Assembly: GCA_032718475.1 (NCBI GenBank)
Contig: JAUCBJ010002512.1
Coordinates: forward strand, 1 to 64,000
Length of the DNA stretch: 64,000 nt
Reading direction: 5' to 3'
Origin: Nemertoderma westbladi
Lineage: Eukaryota > Xenacoelomorpha > Nemertodermatida > Nemertodermatidae
Of the stretch, positions 48,601-56,174 are shown piece after piece. The stretch's first letter is position 1. The number at the start of each line of letters is the position of its first letter. The notes under the pieces are model-generated. The model made no database searches. It was not told the origin of the DNA and worked only from the letters and a program-made list of their open reading frames with translations. The translations under genes and the position numbers were made by a program.

Positions 48601-48694
48601 TACGTCCATGGCTAGTGATCTAATCTCATCAATTACACGGTTGACTGAGTCATCCAGGGGCCAATGTCATAAATACTGTAGAGTTTCAAATTAG
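36504..48694 (+). CDS. Class A (rhodopsin-like) G-protein-coupled receptor, six coding exons, 408 aa
   Basis: Spliced CDS: 36504-36649, 37692-37813, 39539-39704, 40741-41151, 47781-47956, 48489-48694 (1227 nt with stop). Every intron is GT-AG and phases agree (2,1,2,2,1). The product has all class-A landmarks: G37-N38 in TM1, NLCVSD with D66 in TM2, C100 and E124-R125-Y126 in TM3 (exactly 25 residues between C and R, as in the family), W152 in TM4, P229 in TM5, CWLP with P321 in TM6, and NPFIY 359-363 before helix 8. Extracellular loop 2 has C205 for the disulphide and overlapping glycosylation sites at N200 and N201. The N-terminus is short with no signal peptide. Position 3.32 is Phe, not Asp, so an amine receptor is unlikely; a peptide receptor is plausible, the ligand unknown. 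It should couple to G proteins at the plasma membrane. The ATG has A at -3. Non-coding 5' exons cannot be excluded. Confidence 0.93.
37692..37813 (+). CDS. GPCR exon 2 (intracellular loop 1 and TM2)
   Basis: Acceptor TTATCAG. Reads SLRTWKSTLIVNLCVSDF after the split Arg codon. The donor CAC|GTAAGTAG is the founder unit of the intron 2 minisatellite. Reading through the donor meets TAG after two codons. A - strand open frame here (37521-37748) is a shadow. Confidence 0.92.
37801..38950 (+). repeat. 24-unit minisatellite grown from the exon 2 end and its splice donor
   Basis: GCATGGTCACCAC, the last 13 coding bases of exon 2, recurs 24 times: at 37801, 37846 and 37891 (45-bp period), then from 38105 to 38884 at an exact 41-bp period (20 units), and at 38930. 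Each unit carries the donor-like TAAGTA next to it. GT is kept in 8 units (37801, 37846, 37891, 38105, 38187, 38310, 38720, 38761). The others read TT, CT or CC instead, and the last is truncated. The block between 37921 and 38100 is unrelated. It lies wholly in intron 2 apart from the founder unit. Confidence 0.95.
39539..39704 (+). CDS. GPCR exon 3 (extracellular loop 1, TM3, loop 2)
   Basis: Acceptor TTTTGTAG, donor AG|GTAAAT, phases 1 and 2. Contains FTCK (disulphide Cys) and VERY (DRY-type) motifs. It is too short and stop-flanked to appear as a long open frame; it was found by reading the TM3 motif. Confidence 0.92.
40551..40721. mobile_element. MITE next to the exon 4 splice acceptor
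   Basis: The left end GGGTGTAAACGCTACGCCGA faces a right end whose complement reads GGGTGTAAAAACTACTCAGA; CAACAGCC/CAGACAAC text follows on both sides. About 171 bp with a TTGTTTTGGTTAG word inside. It ends 19 bp before exon 4, so the branch-point region of intron 3 probably lies within it. Confidence 0.65.
40741..41151 (+). CDS. GPCR exon 4 (TM4, extracellular loop 2, TM5, loop 3)
   Basis: Acceptor ATATTTACAG, donor AT|GTAAGC. Encodes ITAAIVWITAILICCPFLIY (TM4), a loop of about 50 residues with C177, C205 and the NNTS glycosylation sites, then FYFIPTCVMLILYGNI (TM5). Confidence 0.93.
41757..42765 (-). mobile_element. LINE family B, 3' portion
   Basis: On the - strand, from TKTEFMTFNVDG (about 42765) through VDDFQYLGSWIESSKKD to GGETWTLTKSLEQRIDGC and RGRPAITYIDQLERD, it encodes the C-terminal end of an APE-type LINE polyprotein and stops near 41768. 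It ends in a short TAG-type tail (CTACTACTACTA on +). It is interrupted at 42244-42587 by a piece of family A. The reverse-transcriptase part of family B reappears at 46320-46600, beyond the larger family A copy. Confidence 0.8.
42244..42587 (+). mobile_element. 5'-truncated LINE family A insertion with 12-bp target duplication
   Basis: About 344 bp of family A 3' end on the + strand, flanked by GTATCCATTTTT on both sides (42232-42243 and 42588-42599). It splits family B inside its C-terminal coding region (between KMDT and IWKSDLP). The tail is CCGATCCTAGTA. Confidence 0.85.
42766..46315 (-). mobile_element. LINE family A, near full length, frame-broken
   Basis: On the - strand, from 46315: a 5' region, then an APE-type endonuclease in broken frames (SAVGVQEHR near 45660; FLGDFNA near 45300; SDHRLIV near 45010), a reverse transcriptase (RASGVDGVHPEVFK near 44290; GNQNGFRKGRGTMEP near 44010; FVDIFKAFDSVSRSR near 43900; GVLQGDTLAPFLFIIVVDYV near 43730; FADDLGVLSE near 43590), and a C-terminal end (CWALTAEDTKSLDG; HCFRREDQPVHN). 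At least two frame changes and loss of an intact N-terminus make it dead. It ends in a TAC/TAG microsatellite tail at 42764-42776. Clade not fixed; RTE/Rex-like features are possible. It sits in GPCR intron 4, antisense to the gene. Confidence 0.88.
46320..46600 (-). mobile_element. LINE family B, reverse-transcriptase segment
   Basis: FVDFKKAFDSIHRGKMLEIP followed by AYGIP is readable on the - strand. This is RT motif A text differing from family A (FVDIFKAFDSVSR), and so probably the 5' half of the copy whose 3' half is at 41757-42765. Roughly 150 codons between the halves (including the YADD region) are missing. Confidence 0.65.
46615..47570 (+). mobile_element. Degenerate LINE family A copy
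   Basis: Reading + gives AAMRSVYDGST, then a GDRPFLFIIVVDYVASIS-like motif and the C-terminal region to about 47570 (CTGGCCTTGAAGAT). Many stops and indels. It lies in opposite orientation to the 42766-46315 copy. Confidence 0.7.
47781..47956 (+). CDS. GPCR exon 5 (end of loop 3 and TM6)
   Basis: Acceptor AATATTTTAG, donor G|GTTAGT. Encodes ADKKRIKDRITIIWGYITIV and CWLPNHIYNF. The basic start is the loop 3 end expected to contact the G protein. Confidence 0.93.
48489..48694 (+). CDS. GPCR exon 6 (TM7, helix 8, C-terminus)
   Basis: Acceptor TTTATTTTTAG. Encodes KWIVVVAHEMVFISAGLNPF then IYVIFHKNIRRALFGIF and a 37-residue tail with two Cys (QCHKYC) before TAG at 48692-48694. No AATAAA is obvious in the next 150 bp. 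Confidence 0.92.
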
Positions 48695-50095
48695 CTATAG
48701 TAAATATCAAACAAGTGCTAAGAGTCTTGGTCAAGTGTTCCATTAAAATGGATAGGGTTAGTGAAAAAAAATTTCAATTAGTTTCTTGGAAGTAACTATG
48801 GAGTAACTACAAAAATCCTATGCTGATATCAACGAACACTATATCAAAGTAGAAGGGGAATCCGTGGACCTTTCAATACCTGGACGGAAGCAAAGCGCGC
48901 CTGGAATATGTCCGTATTATCTTATTAACAGCATAATTAACTGCGAGGCATACAGCTCGTCAGCTCGGACCGTGACTGCTGAGGTTGGACTCAGTTTGAG
49001 AGCCATTAAATCCAGGGCAAACAGGCGAATCAACTATTGATTGTGAGGAACTTAAAAATGATAATGCAGTAAGGATGGCTACATAGTAAAAGTTTAAAAC
49101 CGCTTTGATGGATGAAGTCTAGACTACCCTCAGTCAAGAGGCATATTCTCTAGAAACGAGATATCAAAACAAAAACTGCATGTGCCGTGCAAAAGAGGTT
49201 ACTTATAAAAATGAAAATCTTACGTTATAGAATACAAAAAAAAGCTTGAACACCCATCAGCCGAAAATAGATCTAACATATAGGCTTACAACATAGGCTA
49301 CATACAGCGATACATTCAGGTCAAATTTGAAGAAATTACAATTAACCGCTCAAATGCAGCAACATTCAAGATTTACGTAGCAAACTGGGGTTTTTGAACA
49401 GAAAGGTTGTGCCAGCAAGTAGCGCCCAAAAGCTGATAGAAGCCTACAGACTTTACACATTCCGAACTCCAGAGAACCATTAAAAGCATGTCCAATAATA
49501 AATCGTGCGGATTAGATTAAATTCCTGTAGAGTGCTGTTGTTGAACATATACCATTATTGGATGTTTGCAACCGGATACTGAAAGGGGAACTGCCATCTA
49601 TTTGGAGTAAAAGTTAACTAAAGCCTCCCCACAAGAAAGGATGCTTCGGTGTACTAACAGGCTCGTTGTGGAAACAGGCTCGTTGTGGTAGCTCTGCTTT
49701 CTGGTTCAGCGTTGCTGGTTCTATATAGATATAAGTCGACCTCATAGAAACTACTGTAATAGCCAAAGTTGATGCCGACACAATAGACCAAGAATAGCTC
49801 AGATAATAGCTCTTTCAACACTTCACATGTATGATCTTGGCACTTGGCTCATACATACCTGACACTTGGCACCAATGACTATTAATTACTGAAACCTGAA
49901 CCTGGCTCATTCATATGCACTACTTATACACACTTGGCTCTTACACGAATGACTATGGCTATTCAACACATGGCTACTTGGACAGTTTTATGAGATTGGC
50001 CCCAGATTGACAACAGGTTCATTTTCAACTACAAGTACAATTCAACCAAGTTCATCTAACAAAGTTCACTAAAGCGAACCCTATGATGTTGATGG
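48695..50095. mobile_element. Intergenic DNA with a decayed LINE reverse-transcriptase piece
   Basis: Around 49480-49625 the + strand reads KSMSNNKSCGLD then, after a stop, IPVECC and, further on, CNRILKGELPSIW. This is the first RT block of a LINE different from families A and B. The rest shows no gene. Confidence 0.55.
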
Positions 50096-50099
50096 AGAT

Positions 50100-50345
50100 A
50101 TTCCTGTATGTTTGAAATAAAATGCTTTCGTCGTGAGGACCAACCTGTGCACAATCTTGTGCTTTGCCATCCCCATGGAGTAAACAATACTTTTGGTTTT
50201 CTTAAGACGCCTTTTTATGGACACTGGCATTGAAGATGCGGATAATCTCGCGAAAGTCATGGGGGATAAGGGAGTTGTTGAAATTTTGTCAATTATCCGG
50301 CATATCATTCTTATTGCACGCTGCATTGGAGCATGCCAATTGTAG
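50100..50345 (+). mobile_element. LINE family A 3'-end fragment
   Basis: CGTGAGGACCAACCTGTGCA through CATTGAAGATGCGGATAATC to GCATTGGAGCATGCC matches the family A 3' end (as at 42350-42580) with decay. Confidence 0.75.
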
Positions 50346-50712
50346 ATTACATGGTGGTAGCAAAAATATCTTTGTCAAGCCATCATAGCATCTCAATGTG
50401 CAGGTTCAATCATGGGTTCAATGCAGCAGGCCGATCATAAGTTAGTAAGTAAAATTATAAATAAAATAAACAAAGGAGATATTGTTTCAGTTCAATTGAG
50501 TTTCAGATGATTCTTTAACATGGCAGTAATTATTTATCTTTAAGTTTGAAAAGTTAAAACCAATACTCTGATCCAATACCCCACTACACCATGTCCCGGA
50601 ATATAGTGTTGTTACTCTGGTTCATGAAAATAAATTATTTTTTTTTACAAAACTTAATAAGATTGCATGAAATTTGAAACAGAGATAGTTTCGTCTACCT
50701 TCTCCTCCGTGG

Positions 50713-51095
50713 GTGAGCCAGAATGTATATTTTTGCTTTGAGTCTCATCCTGCAAGCAGTTTCGGTCGATATTGCACCAGTTACACATCAATTATTACTC
50801 TACCTTGCAGTGATTTGTTGGTACTGATAAAAAGCCGGACACGCAAGGATTCCAAATATGTAACACAATCTGAATTTCGTCTTAAAATACCTGAGATATG
50901 AGCGTTCAAATGTTTAATTGTTTTGCATCAACTGATGAGGCCTGTTAGGCCTAAACGTACGTATAGCGCTGGTTCAACCCCCGGTGTCGCGCTTTCTCAT
51001 TTTTTCCACTTCTGAACAAAACCATTTTACATTACATCATTGTGCATGGACTTCTAGAATATTAATTTATACCAGGACTGGAAACTGTTTATTCG
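50713..51095 (+). mobile_element. Penelope-like repeat fragment with degenerate hammerhead core
   Basis: Colinear with the reverse complement of 56140-55805: shared blocks include AAGGATTCCAAATATG, TGAGATAT-GAGC and GGACTTCTAGAAT, ending in CCAGGACTGGAAACT. The + copy carries a hammerhead-like core (50902-50957) that the other copy lacks. The assignment to Penelope-like elements rests only on that ribozyme arrangement. Confidence 0.5.
50902..50957 (+). ncRNA. Degenerate hammerhead ribozyme motif
   Basis: CTGATGA at 50932-50938, stem II GGCC-TGTTA-GGCC at 50939-50951, then TAAACG, where an active ribozyme needs GAAA. Minimal stem III: CGT at 50903-50905 could pair with ACG at 50955-50957, with T50906 as the cleavage-site base. 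Stem I is poorly paired. The G-to-T change in the core predicts no activity. Confidence 0.45.
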
Positions 51096-51099
51096 GAAA

Positions 51100-52050
51100 T
51101 ACCAGATGAGGCTTACTTTCTGATATTTACAATATTATATTAATATATATCATATATATTAACCAATACAATGATTAGCTCCAATTGTATCAAAATCCAA
51201 TCACAGATCAGCATTTCTTTAAAGATTTATCATTGGCTCTCTGTCTAGCACTGTTTGGGTGTTACCTTAATTAATACTACAGTAACTCTGCTGGTATTGT
51301 GTGGTGCTGGTTTCTTACATTGTGGCTTCCTTCCATATGGGCATAATCAGAAATACGTCACATTTTTTGCGGATAATTAAGATATTTGAATGGGGATTTT
51401 TGCTATTCGTGTTTTTAGTTGGATAAATACCTTCGAAAAATGACTAAAGTATTAACAGAATGTTGATACTATGTGTGGCAGACAGTTTTGAAAACATGCT
51501 AAAATTCTGGCGCTATTTATGTTAATGCTATCTTTCATAAATTGATGAAATTTTGAATTAAGGGGAGATGGAACCCTTTGATTTTCCCATACAAACGCCT
51601 TTTTAACAAATGCCCCGTTTTCTCCAGAACTACCGGGTCGATTTTTATGAAATTTGGCATGCTATTAATGTAACCACTCCGCCAGACCTGGAACCTAAAA
51701 AAATTCGAAACTTTCGAATTTTTTGTATTATTTTTCATATTTTTGAAAAAAAGGTCAAAAATTTGGGATTTGGTCCTAAAATACAAAGAATGATGATGAG
51801 TTAACTATGATATTAGAAGTTCCAGTTATGCGCCACACCGCCATGGATCACGTGTCAAAATTTCACGAAATTTCATTGAGCCGTTCTCGAGATAATGGGG
51901 CATTTGTAACCAAAATAACATGAAAAATTGAAGTAGGAGAAAAATGCATTCAATTTTTTCAAACCTTCCCGCCAATTTTTATAAATGGGAGAATTTTCAA
52001 GATAACCATTATTGTCAAATTTTGAAAGGACATTTTTTCTAGCAAAAATT
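51100..52050. other. AT-rich intergenic DNA without a gene
   Basis: No exon or element boundary recognised. Open frames at 51535-51804 on both strands lie in the same low-complexity T-rich text. Confidence 0.45.
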
Positions 52051-52455
52051 AAAACTTTCGCTATGGGCTTTTCCTGTTCCTTGATTTCATTTCCGATGTC
52101 AGTTTTCGCGATTGACGGATTCGAGTCTGTCTGTCTTTTGGTTTGTCTGTCAAAATATAAAAAAGCATACAACACTCAAATAAAATTTTCTTATGGGGTT
52201 TTCCTGGTCTGTGACTCCATTCCAATGTCAGTTTTCACTATTGACGGATTGTACTATTTATGTCTGTCCATTCTGTCTGTCTTTTGGTCTGTCCGTCAAA
52301 ATTTAAAAAAGCACACAACAACTAAATAAAATTTTGTTATAGGGTTATTCTGGTCTGTGATTTCATTTCCAATGTCAGTTTTCACCATTGATGGATTCTA
52401 GTATGTCTGTCCGTCCATTCTGTCTGTCTTATGGTGTCTCCGTCAAATTTAAATG
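52050..52455. repeat. Three tandem units of about 130-147 bp
   Basis: TCCAATGTCAGTTTTCACTA-type text recurs near 52093, 52221 and 52369, each followed by CTGTCTGTCTTTTGGT-like text and CCGTCAAA. The 52012-52329 open frame spans two units. Confidence 0.8.
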
Positions 52456-52689
52456 ACGGACAGACCAAATGACGGACAGACAGTCAAAGTTTGTTTGGCT
52501 CGTAACTATTGGAAACATATCAGCGGCTGAGCAGAAACTATAATATTAGACACCTATTAGCTGTCTAATATTTCTATTCTAATTCGACTAGAAATTAGGC
52601 TAGTCTAAAGTTGGTGCATAATGATTAGACTGAGCTGGTTTTGATTAGAACAGGTTACCTACTTCAGACTGATTAGATCGCTTGGTGCA

Positions 52690-52758
52690 TACCACCCCAC
52701 GTTCTAGAATCTGTAGCAATAACTCATGGTCCACAGTGTCGAAGGCTGCACTCAAATC
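52690..52758 (-). mobile_element. CR1-like LINE remnant (RT motif)
   Basis: The - strand reads DLSAAFDTVDHELLLQILE, RT motif A of CR1/L2-type LINEs. It probably continues the copy at 53838-54588, which breaks off at the residue before this motif. The MITE at 52761-53336 sits between. Confidence 0.7.
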
Positions 52759-52760
52759 TA

Positions 52761-53336
52761 AAGGCCACGATACACTATAGGAGCGGCGAGTGGCACCAGC
52801 CATTTGTGGTGTATAATCACCCATAGAAAATAATGTGTTCTATTTTTATGAAGTGGCCGCTTGCTGCGGCCGCTCGCCGCTGCAGCTGCCGCTCTCCGCT
52901 GCAGCTGCCGCTGCCGCTGCCGCTGCCACTCGCCGCTGCCGCTGCCGCTGCCACTCGCCGCTGCCGCTGCCGCTGCCACTCGCCGCTGCAGCTGCCGCTG
53001 CCGCTGCCACTCGCCGCTGCCGCTGCCGCTGCCACTCGCCGCTGCCGCTGCCGCTGCCGTTGCCGCTGCCGCTGCCGCTGCCGCTGCCGCTGCCGCTGCC
53101 GCTGCCGCTGCCGCTGCCGCTGCCGCTGCCGCTGCCGCTGCCGCTGCCGCTGCCGCTGCCGCTGCCGCTGCCGCTGCCGCTGCCGCTGCCGCTGCCGCTG
53201 CCGCTGCCGCTGCCGCTGCCGCTGCCGCTGCCGCTGCCGCTGCCGCTGCCGCTGCCGCTGCCGCTGCCGCTGCCGCTGCCGCTGCCGCTGCCGCTGCCGC
53301 TCGCCGCTCGCCGCTCCTGTGGTGTATCATGGCCTT
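52761..53336. mobile_element. TA-flanked MITE with internal hexanucleotide expansion
   Basis: The terminal inverted repeats AAGGCCACGATACACTATAG and (complement of the right end) AAGGCCATGATACACCACAG both continue GAGCGGCGAG. The dinucleotide TA flanks both ends (52759-52760, 53337-53338). Most of the inside is GCCGCT repeats (52862-53320, uninterrupted from about 53063). It interrupts the CR1-like LINE. All long Ala, Leu-Pro, Ser-Gly or Arg-Cys frames here are repeat translations. Confidence 0.8.
52862..53320. repeat. GCCGCT hexanucleotide array
   Basis: About 460 bp; the left part carries CACTCGCC and CTGCAG variants, and the right part is pure (about 40 perfect copies). The motif is contained in the MITE terminal repeat (CGCCGCTC). 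Confidence 0.95.
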
Positions 53337-53339
53337 TAC

Positions 53340-53835
53340 AATTGATCATACAATTGAGTGGCCAAAGAACTACAATCGAATAGCAATTTTCCTGCGACCG
53401 ATGAATTCAAAAAAATACATCGGCACAATCGAAGAAAAACACAGAGAGATCAATTCGGATTTCTGGACTGCCCCTGGATTTATAAACAGGAACTGGACCG
53501 AGCCAAGATCTGAATCCAGACACGTAATCGCACGCTTCTCGATTCACGGCTTTCACCATCTGGTCTGCCAATCTAATGTTTTCCACGATATTTCGCCAGA
53601 TTGCCGTTGAAAGTTGTGCGGTGGAAGGGCACCTCTTCTACACTTGCTGGATTGTCCAGGAAATTCGCGCAGCCTTACTGAGTTAGCAACCAAGATCAAT
53701 CCTCAGTTGTAACGTAACCAAGGAATTCTAAATTTTCGTGCTTTTAATACTTTTTACATAATTATTTATTTGTCTATATTTTAACCTTTTACTGCCCAGT
53801 TGTTGTTTAAGTGCCGCTTCCCTGGCTTGTTAATT
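53340..53835. other. Unassigned stretch between MITE and CR1-like LINE
   Basis: Over 53340-53640 a + frame (EWPKNYNRIAIFLRPMNSKK) and an alternative frame both look partly protein-like, but no domain is recognised. The continuous frame 52861-53610 is only an extension of the hexanucleotide array. Confidence 0.35.
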
Positions 53836-53837
53836 AA

Positions 53838-54588
53838 TTAAAATATAACTAGCAGCACTAAAGATGATCCATTATCAATGCTCTGAAGCACATCATTATT
53901 GACTCGTAGTAGTGCTGATTCAACACTATAGAATTGTCGATACGCACTCTGGTGAGGTTCAAATAAATTGTTTAAGTTCATATGGCGAATAAGCTGATTT
54001 ACAACTACGCGTTCTACCAACTTGGACATAAATACAAGATTTGAAACTGGGCGAAAATTCGTGAGCCACTCAGGGTTTAAAGAACGCTTTTTAAGGAGTG
54101 GATTTAACACAACATCTTTATATAGTGACAGTGAGGGTACTGTTGCCATTGACAATGATAGGTTGATGATGAGTGTTATTATAGACATCAAACAAACAAG
54201 TGAACATTTTAGAATGGAGCTGGGAAGTGGATCCTGCGGACTAGTTTTAACCTTAACTTCATCAACTAACTTTTTGACTTCATCCTCAGCTACGTCGTCA
54301 AAATCGACGAATGGGACTCCTGAAAATTCAGGAACCTCATTGCTACAATAATACCCCTTGTTGCTGTCAATGTTGTATAATTTAGGAGCTGATGAACCGG
54401 TATCATTCTCTATATCCAATCTAATTCCAGTACCTTTATTCTCAAAGAAATCAGCAAATTGATCTGCTAATTCCTGTTCACCATCAGAATCATGTTGCGG
54501 CAGCAAACCGATCCTACTTAAAAAAGAGGATTTTAAATTATGCACAACTCCAAACAGTTTTCTCTGATTACCCAATGCATTACACAAT
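53838..54588 (-). mobile_element. CR1-like LINE, 5' part of the reverse transcriptase
   Basis: An open - strand frame of about 250 codons: GNQRKLFGVVHNLKSS, LADQFADFFENKGTGI, KTSPQDPLPSSILKC, NPEWLTNFRPVSNLVFMSKL and LFEPHQSAYRQFYSVESALL are the blocks before and at the start of CR1/L2-type reverse transcriptase. It ends at LVLLVIF then stop, exactly before the expected DLSAAFD motif (found at 52690-52758). The 5' side is cut by the foldback structure at 54589. Confidence 0.8.
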
Positions 54589-55309
54589 GTATAACAACAG
54601 ACAACACGCAAACATCGAATAACATTTACAGAAGAGATTTTATTAATCCACCACATTTATCCACCACGCATAACATCTGCCGATGCCAGCACAATCTACT
54701 TACTACATACCTCGCTGGACCACTAGAAATTAGTACAGTACGAAACTTCAAAGAATGCAGAAGCTGGTTCACCTCTCTTGTTGATTCTCATAATTGCTCT
54801 CCCCTTTAAAAGTTCGATATTGAACAAGAATATCAGGAGAAGAAGTGAGGGAATATGTCGATACTGTCAATATAATACTGCCTAGACAGTATTATATTGA
54901 CATATTGACAGTATCGACATATTCCCTCACTTCTCCGGAAATTAGCACGCCCAATGTAAATCAACCTGGCGTGAGATGATAATTAAAGAATTGAGTTGAA
55001 ACGCATTGTAGATTATTGATTAATAGCGCTTTTATTTATTAGATTTCCTTAATTTATTATTCTTTTATATTTTACGGGTGCGTCTCATGTCGGACATTAG
55101 AATAACAACATGCTTTGTGACACCTTTGTGACTTTTCCGGATATTAGCACGTCTTCTTGTTCAATATCGAAATAGTAACTAATAACTAGTGCTCCAGCGA
55201 GGTATGTAGTAAGTAGATTGTGTTGCATGCGTGGTGGATAAACGTGGTGGATTAATAAAATCTCTTCTGTAAATGTTATTCGATGTTTGCGTGTTGTCTG
55301 TTGTTATTA
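54589..55309. mobile_element. Foldback-like element inserted at the CR1-like LINE
   Basis: Arms 54589-54745 (ATAACAACAGACAACACGCA...) and 55170-55309 are reverse complements over roughly 140-150 bp. Near the middle a long hairpin lies at 54846-54935 with arms of 39 bp that differ by an 8-bp insertion. No ORF. Target duplication not found. Confidence 0.7.
54846..54935. repeat. Long near-perfect hairpin
   Basis: GAAGTGAGGGAATATGTCGA starts the left arm and its complement ends the right arm at 54935. The loop is about 6 bp (CCTAGA). The right arm has an extra ATATTGAC, a duplicated arm segment. Confidence 0.85.
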
Positions 55310-55319
55310 TTGTGCAGTT

Positions 55320-55800
55320 GAACTCAAGATTTGTTAACTAGCTAGTACAAAAATGCTAGCTACCATGTCTCCAAATCGTAACTGTTTGATGTAAAACAAA
55401 TCTTAGTAAAGAAAAAAAATGATATTTAAAAATTGAAAAATAGCTATTTTTATAGAAATGTTCTAGAACAAAAAACATTTGTTCTAGAACCAAGTTTTTA
55501 TAGTTAAATAGCTAACATTTCTAGATCATTTAAAAAAGTAGCAAAAACTAGCTATTATAAAAAAATTGGCATGGTAGGTAGGTACGCCTTTCGAAACAGT
55601 ACACACTGCACATGTTCACCATTATTAAAGTGCTGATACTCCCGTCGTACAGGTAAACAGAATTTAAAATTAATTTATGACCTACATAATAACCACTAAA
55701 AACGTGTAGGCCTACAGTATATCATCTTCACAATCATTACTATTGGCAGTATTAACAAGTAGGCCTGGCCTCAACTGGTATTTTTATTTTGCCTATAATC
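55320..55800. other. Intergenic DNA with TTCTAGAAC-rich text
   Basis: 55430-55560 carries GTTCTAGAAC palindromes and TAGCTATT words like the element at 59.83-60.72 kb; probably a decayed relative. No gene. Confidence 0.4.
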
Positions 55801-55804
55801 GCTA

Positions 55805-56140
55805 CCTAGTTTCCAGTCCTGGTATAAATAACATTCTAGAAGTCCATGCATTGGGCAACAATGCAATACATCATTAATCATACTATTATGTAGCTATTCA
55901 TACATACACAAACTGTTCCAGAATATGGTGTAAATATTAAATAGAATAAAATAAACAAAAAGAGCCTCGCGCTGATGCAAAACCATGAAACATTTCAATG
56001 CTCATATATCTCAGCATTTTTACGACGAAATTTAGATTGTGTTCCATATTTGGAATCCTTGGGTGTCCAGATTCCCAGTGGTAACGCACTAAGATGTGGA
56101 AGAATATGCAGATGATATTCGACAAAGCTTAGAGATCCTT
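55805..56140 (-). mobile_element. Second, inverted copy of the Penelope-like fragment
   Basis: The reverse complement is colinear with 50713-51095 (CAAGGATTCCAAATATGGAA; GAAATGTTTCATGGTTTTGC; GGACTTCTAGAATG). The hammerhead-core segment is replaced by unrelated AT-rich DNA after GCATCAGCGCGAGG. Confidence 0.5.
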
Positions 56141-56174
56141 CAAACGTTGAATTGTCTACTCGCATAGACCCTCA

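Noticed and set aside
52817-53610. Long open frames (poly-Ala, Leu-Pro, Ser-Gly, Arg-Cys)
   Set aside because: All are translations of the GCCGCT array on both strands; five frames are open at once.
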